Shown one piece after another: positions 44,864 to 52,668 of a stretch of DNA of 64,000 nt. Within the stretch, counting starts at the first letter, position 1, and each line of letters begins with the position of its first letter. Both the position numbers and the translations under genes were made by a program. A model generated the notes under the pieces. It was not told the origin of the DNA. It was given only the letters and a program-made list of their open reading frames with translations, and did not search any database. Source of the stretch: Oribacterium sp. WCC10 (GTDB lineage: Bacteria > Bacillota > Clostridia > Lachnospirales > Lachnospiraceae); assembly GCF_900113415.1 (NCBI RefSeq), contig NZ_FOPH01000013.1, positions 46,591 through 110,590 of the forward strand, read 5' to 3'.

Positions 44864-46255
44864 ATGCCCGTTACATTACCAAAAGAATTTCTGGACCGCA
44901 TGAGATTGCAGATTCCTGATCCTCAGGAATTTGAAGCATTCATCCAAAGTTACGATGAAGCTCCCGTCAGAGGGTTACGTTTAAATCTGAAAAAGCTTCT
45001 CGAAAATGAACTCCATCCATCTGAGAATAATATCACCTATGACAGACTGGTGGCGGAATGGAATCTCATTCCATTAAAGGATGCCAGCTTTGCTGTATAT
45101 AACGGAAAGAAATATTTCCGCGAGTTCTATATGGACGAAGAAATGCTTAATAAAAAGGGCATACGTCCCGGAAGACATCCATACCACGAGGCCGGTCTTT
45201 ACTATATTCAGGGAACTGAAGCCATGCAGGCAGTAACCCATCTCGACATACGTCCTTTTGACAGAGTAGCAGATCTTTGTGCCAGCCCGGGAGGAAAGTC
45301 CACACAGGCCGCAGATATGCTTTCACTGGATGCGGGTGGATTCCTTATCTCCAACGAATACGTTGCTCTCAGAGCAAAAACATTAAGTTCAAACATCGAA
45401 AGAATGGGTATACGAAATGCTGCTGTCCTTAATGAAGACACCGGAAAGCTTGCACAGTTCTTTCCTGAATATTTCACAAGAATAATCGTAGATGCGCCTT
45501 GCTCCGGCGAAGGCATGTTCAGAAAAGATGAAACCGCTGTTACTGAGTGGTCTCCCGAAAATGTCTCTCTGTGTGCCGCCCGTCAGAAGGAGATTGTCTC
45601 CAATGCCTGCCGCATGCTCGCTCCCGGAGGAAAGCTATGTTACTCCACATGTACCTTTGAAAAAGAGGAAGATGAAGATATACGTGATTTCATTCTTGAA
45701 AACCACAGCGATATGAAACTTATATTCGAAAAAAGAGTATGGCCTCACAAAGAGAAGGGAGAAGGACACTATATCTCAGTATTTATAAAGGATGGATTGG
45801 ATCCTTTTGAAAAGGAACTTGAGAAATACGGGGCCGTGATAAGCGCTCCCGAAGGAAGCATCAACACTCAGGATCTTAAGGAAACCAAAGTAAAGGATCA
45901 GATATATCTCGTGCCAAAGGTTCTGCCGGATTTACGAGGATTAAAGTTTTTCCGTACAGGTATACTGAAAGCTACAGATCTCACCAGGCGAATCGAACCC
46001 GAACACTCACTTACTCACGCCATGAGCATCCATGATGATAAGGAACTGAAGCACTTTGATTTTACCGTATGTGATTATTCATCCGGTGATCCCAGAACAG
46101 AGCAATACCTGAAAGGTCTTCAGATACCCGCACCGCAAGATATAAGTGGCAAAGGCTGGTGCGTAGTATCCTGTGACGGTGTGGCACTGGGTCTCGGCAA
46201 ACTCGTCAACAGTCAGATAAAAAACCATTACCCTAAGGGCCTGCGATTTAATTGA
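44864..46255 (+). CDS. RsmF-like 16S rRNA (cytosine-5) methyltransferase
   Basis: NOL1/NOP2/sun family enzyme with SAM motif VADLCASPGGKST (Cys139), catalytic Cys213 (DAPCSGEG) and Cys263 (STCTFEKEEDE). A C-terminal PUA-like rRNA-recognition region (about 290-463) distinguishes it from the RsmB encoded at 9.2 kb and matches RsmF/YebU-type proteins. Start ATG 44864 with TAGGAG 7 nt upstream; a frame opening at 44834 would begin inside the terminator. 463 residues is usual. The exact target cytosine is not determined by sequence. Confidence 0.88.
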   Translation: MPVTLPKEFLDRMRLQIPDPQEFEAFIQSYDEAPVRGLRLNLKKLLENELHPSENNITYDRLVAEWNLIPLKDASFAVYNGKKYFREFYMDEEMLNKKGIRPGRHPYHEAGLYYIQGTEAMQAVTHLDIRPFDRVADLCASPGGKSTQAADMLSLDAGGFLISNEYVALRAKTLSSNIERMGIRNAAVLNEDTGKLAQFFPEYFTRIIVDAPCSGEGMFRKDETAVTEWSPENVSLCAARQKEIVSNACRMLAPGGKLCYSTCTFEKEEDEDIRDFILENHSDMKLIFEKRVWPHKEKGEGHYISVFIKDGLDPFEKELEKYGAVISAPEGSINTQDLKETKVKDQIYLVPKVLPDLRGLKFFRTGILKATDLTRRIEPEHSLTHAMSIHDDKELKHFDFTVCDYSSGDPRTEQYLKGLQIPAPQDISGKGWCVVSCDGVALGLGKLVNSQIKNHYPKGLRFN

Positions 46256-46263
46256 TTGAATAT

Positions 46264-46279
46264 ATCAGTGTTTCCCTAA
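46264..46279 (+). repeat. Composite repeat, terminal fragment D
   Basis: ATCAGTGTTTCCCTAA differs at one base from the end of the third hairpin of copy A (19024-19039) and starts 9 nt after the RsmF-like stop. Probably the remnant of a decayed copy. Confidence 0.45.
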
Positions 46280-46497
46280 ATAAAGAATACCGGAATCGAC
46301 TGTCCTGTCTTAAATACTTAGCCAAAAGGCCAGGAATATAAGTATACCTTTTAGCTGATAGCCCATATAGCAAAAAACTATTGTTTATATGGCATAACTT
46401 ACATAAAGCACGAAATAATGTGGTTTATGAATGGATATTTTAACGATAAAATATTGTCATTTTTTTAACATGGCTTATAAAATATCGTAAATTTATA

Positions 46498-46526
46498 TTG
46501 AAATGCACATATGTTTCGTATACAAT
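46498..46526 (+). promoter_or_regulatory. Promoter of the carboxyltransferase/Na+-pump operon
   Basis: TTGAAA (46498-46503), 17-bp spacer, TACAAT (46521-46526). Expected start near 46533, directly before the GGGGCA/TGCCCC leader hairpin (46543-46559) and a GGAGG SD. Confidence 0.8.
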
Positions 46527-46588
46527 ATATTCGACATAAACCGGGGCAAATTATGCCCCTTGTTTATATATGAAATGGAGGATAAAAC

Positions 46589-47947
46589 ATGGATAATCAG
46601 TCAACATCATCAGCTCTGACAAGAATACAGTCACTGCTCGATGAGTTCAGCTTCGTTGAAGTTGGTCGTCTTGTTGAGGCAAGATCTACAGATTTCAACC
46701 TTGCTGAGAAGAAAGCACCATCCGATGGTGTAGTAACCGGCTATGGAACTATCGACGGTAACCTTGTGTATGTATATGCACAGGATTCTGCAGTTCTCGG
46801 CGGTTCGATCGGAGAGATGCATGCCAGAAAAATTGCCAACATTTACTCAATGGCAATGAAGAATCAGGCTCCTGTGATCGCTCTTGTAGATTGCTCAGGC
46901 GTAAGACTTGAGGAGGCAAATGATGCCTTATTCGGTCTTGGACGTATTTATAAGAAGCAGACACTTGCAAGCGGACAGATTCCTCAGATTACAGCCATTT
47001 TCGGAAACTGCGGCGGCGGACTTACCGTTCTTGCAGGTCTTTCCGATTATGTTCTCATGGAGAACACTACAGCAAAGGCATATGTAAATGCTCCTGATGC
47101 TGTAATTGGCAACAAGGACGACGAGATCGCCAAGGCTGCAAAGCGTGAAGAGTTTGGACTCGTTGATTTCGATGGCACAGAAGAAGAGATTTTCGCTCAG
47201 ATTCGTAAGTTAGTTGCTGTATTACCTGGAAATAATGAAGACGGTGGAGTTCTTGATGAGACAACAGACGATCTCAATCGTGCTGTTCTTTCATTCGACA
47301 CACTTGATGCTGATGAAGCTGTTAAGCAGCTTGCAGACAACGGTATCTTCCTTGAAACAAAGAAGGGATACTCAAGTGATGTTGTAACAGGTTTCGCTCA
47401 GATTGGCGGCGAGACAGTTGCCATCGTTGCAAATAAGAAGCAGAAGCTCACATGGAAGGGTGCTGACAAGGCTGCAAGACTTGTGTCATTTGCCAACGCT
47501 TTCGATCTTCCTGTAGTTTCAGTTGTAGACGTGACCGGATACTGCAACTGTGAGTGCACAGAGAAGCATATGCCTACAGCAGCTGCAAAGCTTGCTTATG
47601 CATACAGCAATGCTGATGTACCTGTTATCACAGTTGTTAAGAATGCACTTGGTACAGCAGGTCTTACATTTGGTGCCAAGGCTCTCGGTGCAGATATTGT
47701 TTATGCATACAACACATCAAAAATCGGTGTTATGGATGCTGACAAGGCTGCAAAGGTTGTAGCTGACGGTGATGCTGAGCTTGCAAAGGAATTTGCCGAG
47801 AAGAACACTGCACTTGCAGCAGCAAAGAGAGGTTATGTAGACGAGATCATCGCTCCTGAGGAGACAAGACAGAGAATTGCTGCTTCCCTTCAGATGCTTG
47901 GTTGGAAGAGTGTTTACAGACCGGACAAGAAGAACGGAACAGTTTGA
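46589..47947 (+). CDS. Biotin-dependent carboxyltransferase subunit, MmdA/acyl-CoA type, divergent
   Basis: 452 residues with two crotonase-like halves, as in the carboxyltransferase subunits of methylmalonyl-CoA decarboxylase, propionyl-CoA carboxylase and transcarboxylase 12S. The first half shows GGSIGEMHARKI (71-82) and GNCGGGLTVLAG (139-150), the oxyanion loop. The second half keeps DKAARLVSFANAFDLPVV (293-310), but the loop that usually reads PGF...GGIxxHGA is replaced by GYCNCEC with Cys319, 321 and 323. It is about 60 residues shorter than MmdA. Context with OadG, biotin carrier, OadB and a pyruvate-type carboxyltransferase places it in a decarboxylase or transcarboxylase complex. Substrate uncertain. 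Confidence 0.8.
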   Translation: MDNQSTSSALTRIQSLLDEFSFVEVGRLVEARSTDFNLAEKKAPSDGVVTGYGTIDGNLVYVYAQDSAVLGGSIGEMHARKIANIYSMAMKNQAPVIALVDCSGVRLEEANDALFGLGRIYKKQTLASGQIPQITAIFGNCGGGLTVLAGLSDYVLMENTTAKAYVNAPDAVIGNKDDEIAKAAKREEFGLVDFDGTEEEIFAQIRKLVAVLPGNNEDGGVLDETTDDLNRAVLSFDTLDADEAVKQLADNGIFLETKKGYSSDVVTGFAQIGGETVAIVANKKQKLTWKGADKAARLVSFANAFDLPVVSVVDVTGYCNCECTEKHMPTAAAKLAYAYSNADVPVITVVKNALGTAGLTFGAKALGADIVYAYNTSKIGVMDADKAAKVVADGDAELAKEFAEKNTALAAAKRGYVDEIIAPEETRQRIAASLQMLGWKSVYRPDKKNGTV

Positions 47948-47961
47948 TGAGAGGAGACAGA

Positions 47962-49098
47962 ATGAAACAGTGGTTTAGAAAAGCTGCTCTCTGTTTAGCT
48001 CTTGTATTTTCCGTTATCACACTCGCAGCTTGCGGAAGTTCAAACACCAAGGCGGTTGAGACTATCGAGCCAACCATCAAGAGTGCTCTCGAACAGCAGG
48101 CAAAGCAGTATGCAGAGCAGAGTATCTATACTCTTACAGAGGAAGATATTCAGAAGCAGATAGATTCTGCATACAAGACAAAGGATGCCATTACATTCAA
48201 CGGTCTTACAAACTACAAAAATGATCTTGATCGTCTGGGTGCCTTTAAGAGTGTAGATAGCGCAGAAGCTTCAAAAACAGAAGACGGCTATCAGATCGTA
48301 ATCAATTCCACATTTGAAAATAGAGAACTTAAGCTTACTCTCGGCATCAATGAGATGACCGGTGCAACAACTGAGATGACATTCGAGCCTCAGTACTCTA
48401 TGAGCGAGCTCATGGGTGATGCAGCAGGAAACCTTGTTGTTGGTATGGGTACTGTATTTGCAGTTCTTATCTTCATTGCATGGATAATTTCACTTTTCAA
48501 GTTCATCGGTGTATTTGAGAAGAAGATGAAGGAGAGCAAGACTCAGAAGGCAGCTGCATCTGCAGCACCAAAGGCAGAGGCTCCTAAGGCTGCACCTGCT
48601 CCTGCAGTATCTGCTCCAACAGCTACAGATGATACAATACAGGCCGTTATTGCAGCAGCTATCGCTGCTTACGAGGCTGATACAGAGACAGCCGGAGCAG
48701 GAAACGGATTTGTACCGGGTCCTACACTCAATAACAATCTTCGTGTTCGCCCATTAAGAAGTCGCAGCTTTTCAGCAGCAGCTCCGGTAGAGGCAGCACC
48801 GGTTTCAGCTCCGGTAGTTACTTCAGTTGCTCCTGCAGCTGCTCCGGCACCTGCAGCTGCTCCAAAGGCAACAGGAACACAGGGCTCTGTCAAAGTAGAT
48901 GCACCTATGCCCGGTAAGATTCTTGCTGTCAAGAAGAATGTCGGTGATGCCGTTAAGTCAGGCGAAGCCATCCTTGTTCTTGAGGCCATGAAGATGGAGA
49001 ACGAGATCGTTGCTCCTCAGGATGGCACAGTAGCTTCTATCAACGTTTCTGTTGGTGATGCTGTAGAATCAGGTTCAACACTTGCAACTTTAAATTGA
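47962..49098 (+). CDS. Lipoprotein-OadG-biotinyl fusion, sodium-pump decarboxylase gamma/delta subunit
   Basis: 378 residues in four parts. A lipoprotein signal peptide ends in lipobox LAAC (Cys24). An outside domain (about 25-155) is followed by a membrane helix (158-183) typical of the OadG/MmdD subunit, then a cytosolic Ala/Pro linker containing the OadG-type RVRPLRSRSF, and finally a biotinyl domain (308-378) with EAMKMEN, Lys344 being the biotin site. The start is ATG 47962 (GAGGAG 5 nt upstream). OadG proteins usually lack both the lipidated ectodomain and the biotinyl domain. The last 71 residues are 66/71 identical to the separate carrier encoded next, so the domain arose by recent duplication. 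Confidence 0.85.
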   Translation: MKQWFRKAALCLALVFSVITLAACGSSNTKAVETIEPTIKSALEQQAKQYAEQSIYTLTEEDIQKQIDSAYKTKDAITFNGLTNYKNDLDRLGAFKSVDSAEASKTEDGYQIVINSTFENRELKLTLGINEMTGATTEMTFEPQYSMSELMGDAAGNLVVGMGTVFAVLIFIAWIISLFKFIGVFEKKMKESKTQKAAASAAPKAEAPKAAPAPAVSAPTATDDTIQAVIAAAIAAYEADTETAGAGNGFVPGPTLNNNLRVRPLRSRSFSAAAPVEAAPVSAPVVTSVAPAAAPAPAAAPKATGTQGSVKVDAPMPGKILAVKKNVGDAVKSGEAILVLEAMKMENEIVAPQDGTVASINVSVGDAVESGSTLATLN

Positions 49099-49164
49099 TA
49101 CGGGCGATTGCCCTTATGTAACTTGTATCAGGTTTCCTTTGAAGCCTGACATGTAGCGACGGCT

Positions 49165-49203
49165 CTTCGCAAGGCGAAATATCAATGGGCCGTTGTTCCC
49201 AAC
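49165..49203 (+). promoter_or_regulatory. 39-nt structured leader element E1 (repeat)
   Basis: Identical at 35 of 39 positions to 52613-52651. Inner hairpin TTCGC-aag-GCGAA (49166-49178); outer stem ACGGCTC (49159-49165) with GGGCCGT (49187-49193). It ends 15 nt before the start of the biotin carrier gene, next to its SD. Likely an RNA-level control element or a mobile hairpin repeat. Confidence 0.6.
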
Positions 49204-49218
49204 GTGAGAGGTATTAAT

Positions 49219-49584
49219 ATGAAGAAATATACTATTACAGTTAACGGCGTCGCTTATGACGTAACAGTAGAAGAGGGTGGCAGCGCTGTTTCTGCTCCTA
49301 AGGCAGCTGCACCTGCAGCAGCACCGGCTCCTGCAGCAGCTCCTGCACCTGCAGCATCAGGCGCTCAGGGTTCAGTAAAGGTTGAGGCTCCTATGCCTGG
49401 TAAGATCCTTGCTGTTAAGAAGAAGGTTGGCGAGGCTGTTAAGTCAGGTGAGGCCATCCTTGTACTCGAGGCTATGAAGATGGAGAACGAGATCGTTGCT
49501 CCTCAGGATGGCACAGTAGCTTCCATCAATGTTGCAGTTGGTGATGCAGTAGAGTCAGGTGCAACTCTTGCAACTCTTAACTGA
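49219..49584 (+). CDS. Biotin carboxyl carrier protein of the decarboxylase/transcarboxylase complex
   Basis: 121 residues: an N-terminal strand region (KKYTITVNGVAYDVTVEE) like the 1.3S transcarboxylase/MmdC subunit, an Ala/Pro hinge (about 24-48), and a biotinyl domain (51-121) with EAMKMEN, biotin at Lys87. The size matches the 123-residue transcarboxylase 1.3S. It carries CO2 between carboxyltransferase sites and the membrane pump. The start is ATG 49219 with GAGAGG 8 nt upstream; ATG 49204 lies before the SD. The preceding 120-nt gap holds two hairpins and the E1 element. Confidence 0.9.
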   Translation: MKKYTITVNGVAYDVTVEEGGSAVSAPKAAAPAAAPAPAAAPAPAASGAQGSVKVEAPMPGKILAVKKKVGEAVKSGEAILVLEAMKMENEIVAPQDGTVASINVAVGDAVESGATLATLN

Positions 49585-49650
49585 TCGATATATCGATAGT
49601 ATAGATTGCATTAAGTTGATTTGATTTGCTGTACTGGAGGTTATTAAAAT

Positions 49651-50799
49651 ATGAACGCATTACAAACATTTTCAAACCTGCTCCAGCAGACAGCCTTCGT
49701 AAGCATGACATGGGGAAATATCCTGATGATTTTCGTCGCTTTTATTTTCCTGTATCTTGCTATCGCCAAGGGATTTGAGCCACTTCTTCTGGTTCCTATC
49801 GCTTTTGGTATGCTGCTTGTTAATATTTATCCGGACATCATGATGGCTCCGGAAAATTCAATTAACGGAACAGGCGGATTACTTTGGTACTTCTTCCATC
49901 TTGATGAGTGGGCTATTCTGCCATCACTTATCTTCATGGGTGTAGGTGCTCAGACTGATTTCTCACCGCTGATTGCAAACCCGATCACATTCCTGCTCGG
50001 AGCTGCAGCTCAGTTCGGTATTTATTCAGCTTACTTCATGGCCATCTTCATGGGATTCAATGGAGCTGCAGCGGCAGCCATCTCCATCATCGGTGGAGCT
50101 GACGGTCCTACATCCATTTTCCTTTGCAACAAGCTTGGTCAGACATCACTTTTAGGACCTATCGCAGTAGCAGCTTACTCCTACATGTCACTGGTTCCTA
50201 TCATTCAGCCTCCTATCATGAAGGCTCTTACAACAGAAGAGGAGCGTAAGGTAAAGATGCCTACACTTCGTCCTGTATCAAAGCTTGAGAGAATTCTTTT
50301 CCCAATCGTTGTTACAGTAGTAGTATGTCTCCTTCTTCCTACAACAGCACCACTTGTTGGTATGCTTATGCTTGGAAATCTCTTCAAGGAGTGCGGTGTT
50401 GTTAAGCAGCTTACAGAGACAGCTTCAAATGCTATGATGTACATCGTAGTTATCATGCTCGGAACTTCTGTAGGTGGTGCAACATCAGCCGAGGCTTTCC
50501 TTAATGTTGATACCTTAAAGATCGTAGCTCTCGGTCTTATCGCTTTCGCATTCGGTACAGCTGCAGGTGTTATCATCGGAAAGCTCATGTATGTTCTTTC
50601 AGGCAAGAAGATCAATCCTCTGATCGGTTCTGCTGGTGTTTCTGCCGTTCCTATGGCTGCCAGAGTATCACAGAAGGTTGCTGCCGAGACTGACCCTACA
50701 AACTTCCTGCTCATGCAGGCTATGGGTCCTAACGTTGCCGGAGTTATCGGTACTGCCGTTGCAGCCGGTACATTTATGGCCGTTTACGGCGTTAAGTAA
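49651..50799 (+). CDS. Sodium-pumping decarboxylase beta subunit (OadB/MmdB family)
   Basis: 382 residues, polytopic, forming the Na+ channel that couples decarboxylation of carboxybiotin to Na+ export. The diagnostic GGADGPTSIF (about 149-158), with the essential Asp of the re-entrant helix, is present, as are the conserved NLFKECGV and GSAGVSAVPMAARVSQ stretches. Membrane helices fill most of the chain. It follows the biotin carrier by 66 nt. Whether the complex handles oxaloacetate, methylmalonyl-CoA or another acid depends on the two alpha-type subunits in the operon. Confidence 0.95.
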   Translation: MNALQTFSNLLQQTAFVSMTWGNILMIFVAFIFLYLAIAKGFEPLLLVPIAFGMLLVNIYPDIMMAPENSINGTGGLLWYFFHLDEWAILPSLIFMGVGAQTDFSPLIANPITFLLGAAAQFGIYSAYFMAIFMGFNGAAAAAISIIGGADGPTSIFLCNKLGQTSLLGPIAVAAYSYMSLVPIIQPPIMKALTTEEERKVKMPTLRPVSKLERILFPIVVTVVVCLLLPTTAPLVGMLMLGNLFKECGVVKQLTETASNAMMYIVVIMLGTSVGGATSAEAFLNVDTLKIVALGLIAFAFGTAAGVIIGKLMYVLSGKKINPLIGSAGVSAVPMAARVSQKVAAETDPTNFLLMQAMGPNVAGVIGTAVAAGTFMAVYGVK

Positions 50800-50813
50800 A
50801 AAGAGGAGATAAA

Positions 50814-52217
50814 ATGGCTAAGGTTAAAATTACAGAAACAGTACTGCGCGATGCGCATCAGTCATTGATTGCAACTCGTATGCCGAGTTCAGTTATGGAG
50901 CCGATCCTTGATAAGATGGATCAGGTTGGATATAACGCAGTTGAGTGTTGGGGTGGAGCTACTTTTGATTCATGTCTCCGTTTCCTTAAGGAAGATCCTT
51001 GGGAGAGACTCAGAATGATCAAGCGCCACATGAAGAACACAAAGCTTCAGATGCTTTTCAGAGGTCAGAATATCCTCGGATACAACCACTATGCCGACGA
51101 TGTTGTTGAGAACTTCGTTGAGAGATCAATTGCAAACGGTATCGATGTTATCCGTATCTTTGACTGTCTCAATGATATCCGTAACCTTGAGACAGCCGTA
51201 AAGGCAACCAAGAAGGAGGGCGGTCATGCTCAGATCGCACTTTGCTACACACTTGGTGATGCATACACACTTGATTACTGGGAGAAGCTTGCCAACGACG
51301 TTGAGAGTCTTGGTGCAGATTCACTTTGTATCAAGGATATGGCAGGTCTTCTTCTTCCACAGGCCGGCTATGATCTTGTTAAGGCACTTAAGAGAGGAAC
51401 AAAGCTTCCTATCGAAATTCATACACACTACACATCAGGTATGGCTTCTATGACTTACCTCAAGTGTATCGAGGCAGGAGCTGATATCATCGATACAGCT
51501 TCAACACCTTTCGCACTTGGTACATCACAGCCTTCAACTGATGTTATGGTTAAGGCTCTTGAAGGAACAGAGTTTGATACAGGTCTTGATGTTAACAAGC
51601 TCATCGACGTATCCAACTACTTCGAGCCATACCGTGAGGAGTGCCTGAAGTCAGGTCTTCTTTCCACAAAGGTTCTTGGTGTTAACGTTAATACACTCAG
51701 ATATCAGGTTCCGGGCGGAATGCTCAGTAACCTTATCTCTCAGCTTCATCAGGCCGGAAAGGACGACCAGCTTACAGAGGTTCTTGAGGAAGTTCCAAGA
51801 GTTCGTAAGGACTTCGGTGAGCCACCTCTCGTTACTCCTTCTTCACAGATCGTCGGAACACAGGCTGTTATGAATGTTCTTATGGGCGAGAGATACAAGA
51901 TGGTTCCTAAGGAATCACGTAAGCTCGTTGCCGGCGAGTTCGGTAGAACTGTAAAGCCTATGGATCCTGAAGTAGTAGAGAAGATCCTTAAGGGCGAGGC
52001 TCAGATGACTGACCGTCCTGCAGATCACATTGCTCCTCAGATGGAGAAGTATACAGAGGAAACAAAGCAGTATGTAGAGAATCCTACAAAGGAAGATGTT
52101 CTTTCATATGCTCTTTTCCCTGCTGTAGCAAAGGATTTCTTCGAGTATCGTAATGCTCAGCAGACAGGTGTCGCTGCAACAGCAGCTGACAAGGCTAACA
52201 AAGCATATCCGGTTTAA
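50814..52217 (+). CDS. Pyruvate-type carboxyltransferase subunit (OadA/PycB/5S-like, no biotinyl domain)
   Basis: 467-residue TIM-barrel carboxyltransferase that interconverts pyruvate and oxaloacetate using carboxybiotin. LRDAHQS (11-17) supplies the metal-binding Asp13. The catalytic Lys174 lies in SLCIKDMAG, and metal ligands HTH are at 203-205. A conserved PLVTPSSQIVGTQ region and a helical C-terminal domain follow. Typical OadA carries a C-terminal biotinyl domain (about 590 residues); here it is absent and the chain ends in an Ala-rich tail, so it must use the separate carriers encoded upstream, like the 5S subunit of transcarboxylase. Last gene of the operon. Confidence 0.92.
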   Translation: MAKVKITETVLRDAHQSLIATRMPSSVMEPILDKMDQVGYNAVECWGGATFDSCLRFLKEDPWERLRMIKRHMKNTKLQMLFRGQNILGYNHYADDVVENFVERSIANGIDVIRIFDCLNDIRNLETAVKATKKEGGHAQIALCYTLGDAYTLDYWEKLANDVESLGADSLCIKDMAGLLLPQAGYDLVKALKRGTKLPIEIHTHYTSGMASMTYLKCIEAGADIIDTASTPFALGTSQPSTDVMVKALEGTEFDTGLDVNKLIDVSNYFEPYREECLKSGLLSTKVLGVNVNTLRYQVPGGMLSNLISQLHQAGKDDQLTEVLEEVPRVRKDFGEPPLVTPSSQIVGTQAVMNVLMGERYKMVPKESRKLVAGEFGRTVKPMDPEVVEKILKGEAQMTDRPADHIAPQMEKYTEETKQYVENPTKEDVLSYALFPAVAKDFFEYRNAQQTGVAATAADKANKAYPV

Positions 52218-52238
52218 TAGACTGATTTATCCTTAATC

Positions 52239-52268
52239 AAAGGCGGTGTCGGAAACGGCACCGCCTTT
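52239..52268 (+). terminator. Terminator of the carboxyltransferase/Na+-pump operon
   Basis: 13-bp stem with one wobble, AAAGGCGGTGTCG (52239-52251) and CGGCACCGCCTTT (52256-52268), capped by a GAAA tetraloop. The T-run is short. Confidence 0.85.
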
Positions 52269-52288
52269 GGTTTATAATTCCATGTATA

Positions 52289-52336
52289 ATGTGCAACTGA
52301 CAGAGTGTAATATCATGTCGGTTGCACATATTTTTT
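52289..52336 (+). terminator. Second terminator-like hairpin
   Basis: Stem ATGTGCAAC (52289-52297) with GTTGCACAT (52321-52329) plus an inner GAC/GTC pair, followed by ATTTTTTAT. It is only 20 nt after the first terminator, so it may be a fail-safe or the end of a very short RNA. Confidence 0.7.
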
Positions 52337-52422
52337 ATCGCAACTCAGCAAAGTTTTTATTTCTGATACAGCCTCGTATATTACGATTCTTTGTCGGTTA
52401 TCTGAATTAATTGAGTTATCCA

Positions 52423-52451
52423 TTGACGGTTTACGGTGCTGATTTTATATT
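52423..52451 (+). promoter_or_regulatory. Promoter of the SH3b glucosaminidase gene
   Basis: TTGACG (52423-52428), 17-bp spacer, TATATT (52446-52451). Start near 52458 gives a 5' leader of about 210 nt. Confidence 0.7.
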
Positions 52452-52612
52452 GTAAAAGTGGTAAAAGTATACCTTGATTTTGTTTATCGGTCATTTGATA
52501 TACATACTTCATCAGTATGTACACAGATTCCTCCGATAAATCAGAATTGTCTATATTCAGTTAATGATAAAGCTCGAAGCTTTATGGATCCCATAGGGAT
52601 TCCCAATCAGCC

Positions 52613-52651
52613 CTTCGCTATGCGAAATTTCAATGGGCCGATGTTCCCAAC
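52613..52651 (+). promoter_or_regulatory. 39-nt structured leader element E2 (repeat)
   Basis: Second copy of the element at 49165-49203. Inner hairpin TTCGC-tat-GCGAA (52614-52626); outer stem ATCAGCCC (52606-52613) with GGGCCGAT (52635-52642), one A/C mismatch. A pair that is A-T in E1 (49159/49193) is T-A here (52607/52641). It ends 17 nt before ATG 52669. Confidence 0.6.
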
Positions 52652-52668
52652 AAGGGGGAGATTTAATT

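Larger units (their letters stand above)
46256..46588 (+). other. 333-nt intergenic region before the carboxyltransferase operon
   Basis: No gene. It begins with a 16-nt fragment of the composite repeat (46264-46279), then two imperfect hairpins (AGCCAAAAGG 46320-46329 region with CCTTTTAGCT near 46348-46357; and GCCCATATA near 46362-46370 with TATATGGC near 46386-46393), an AT-rich tract, the promoter (46498-46526), and a leader hairpin GGGGCA (46543-46548) with TGCCCC (46554-46559). Confidence 0.6.
52218..52668 (+). other. 451-nt intergenic region with two terminators, a promoter and a long leader
   Basis: No gene is convincing. It holds the operon terminator (52239-52268), a second terminator-like hairpin (52289-52336), a promoter (52423-52451), and a leader of about 210 nt with several small hairpins (ACATAC/GTATGT near 52504-52522, AAAGCT/AGCTTT near 52570-52584, ATCCC/GGGAT near 52588-52600) ending in element E2. 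An open frame 52458-52703 crosses it but overlaps the next start and has no SD. Confidence 0.65.

Noticed and set aside
52458..52668. c-di-AMP or c-di-GMP riboswitch in the glucosaminidase leader
   Set aside because: Such leaders often control wall hydrolases, but I could not find the conserved core of either class; only small unrelated hairpins and E2 are seen.
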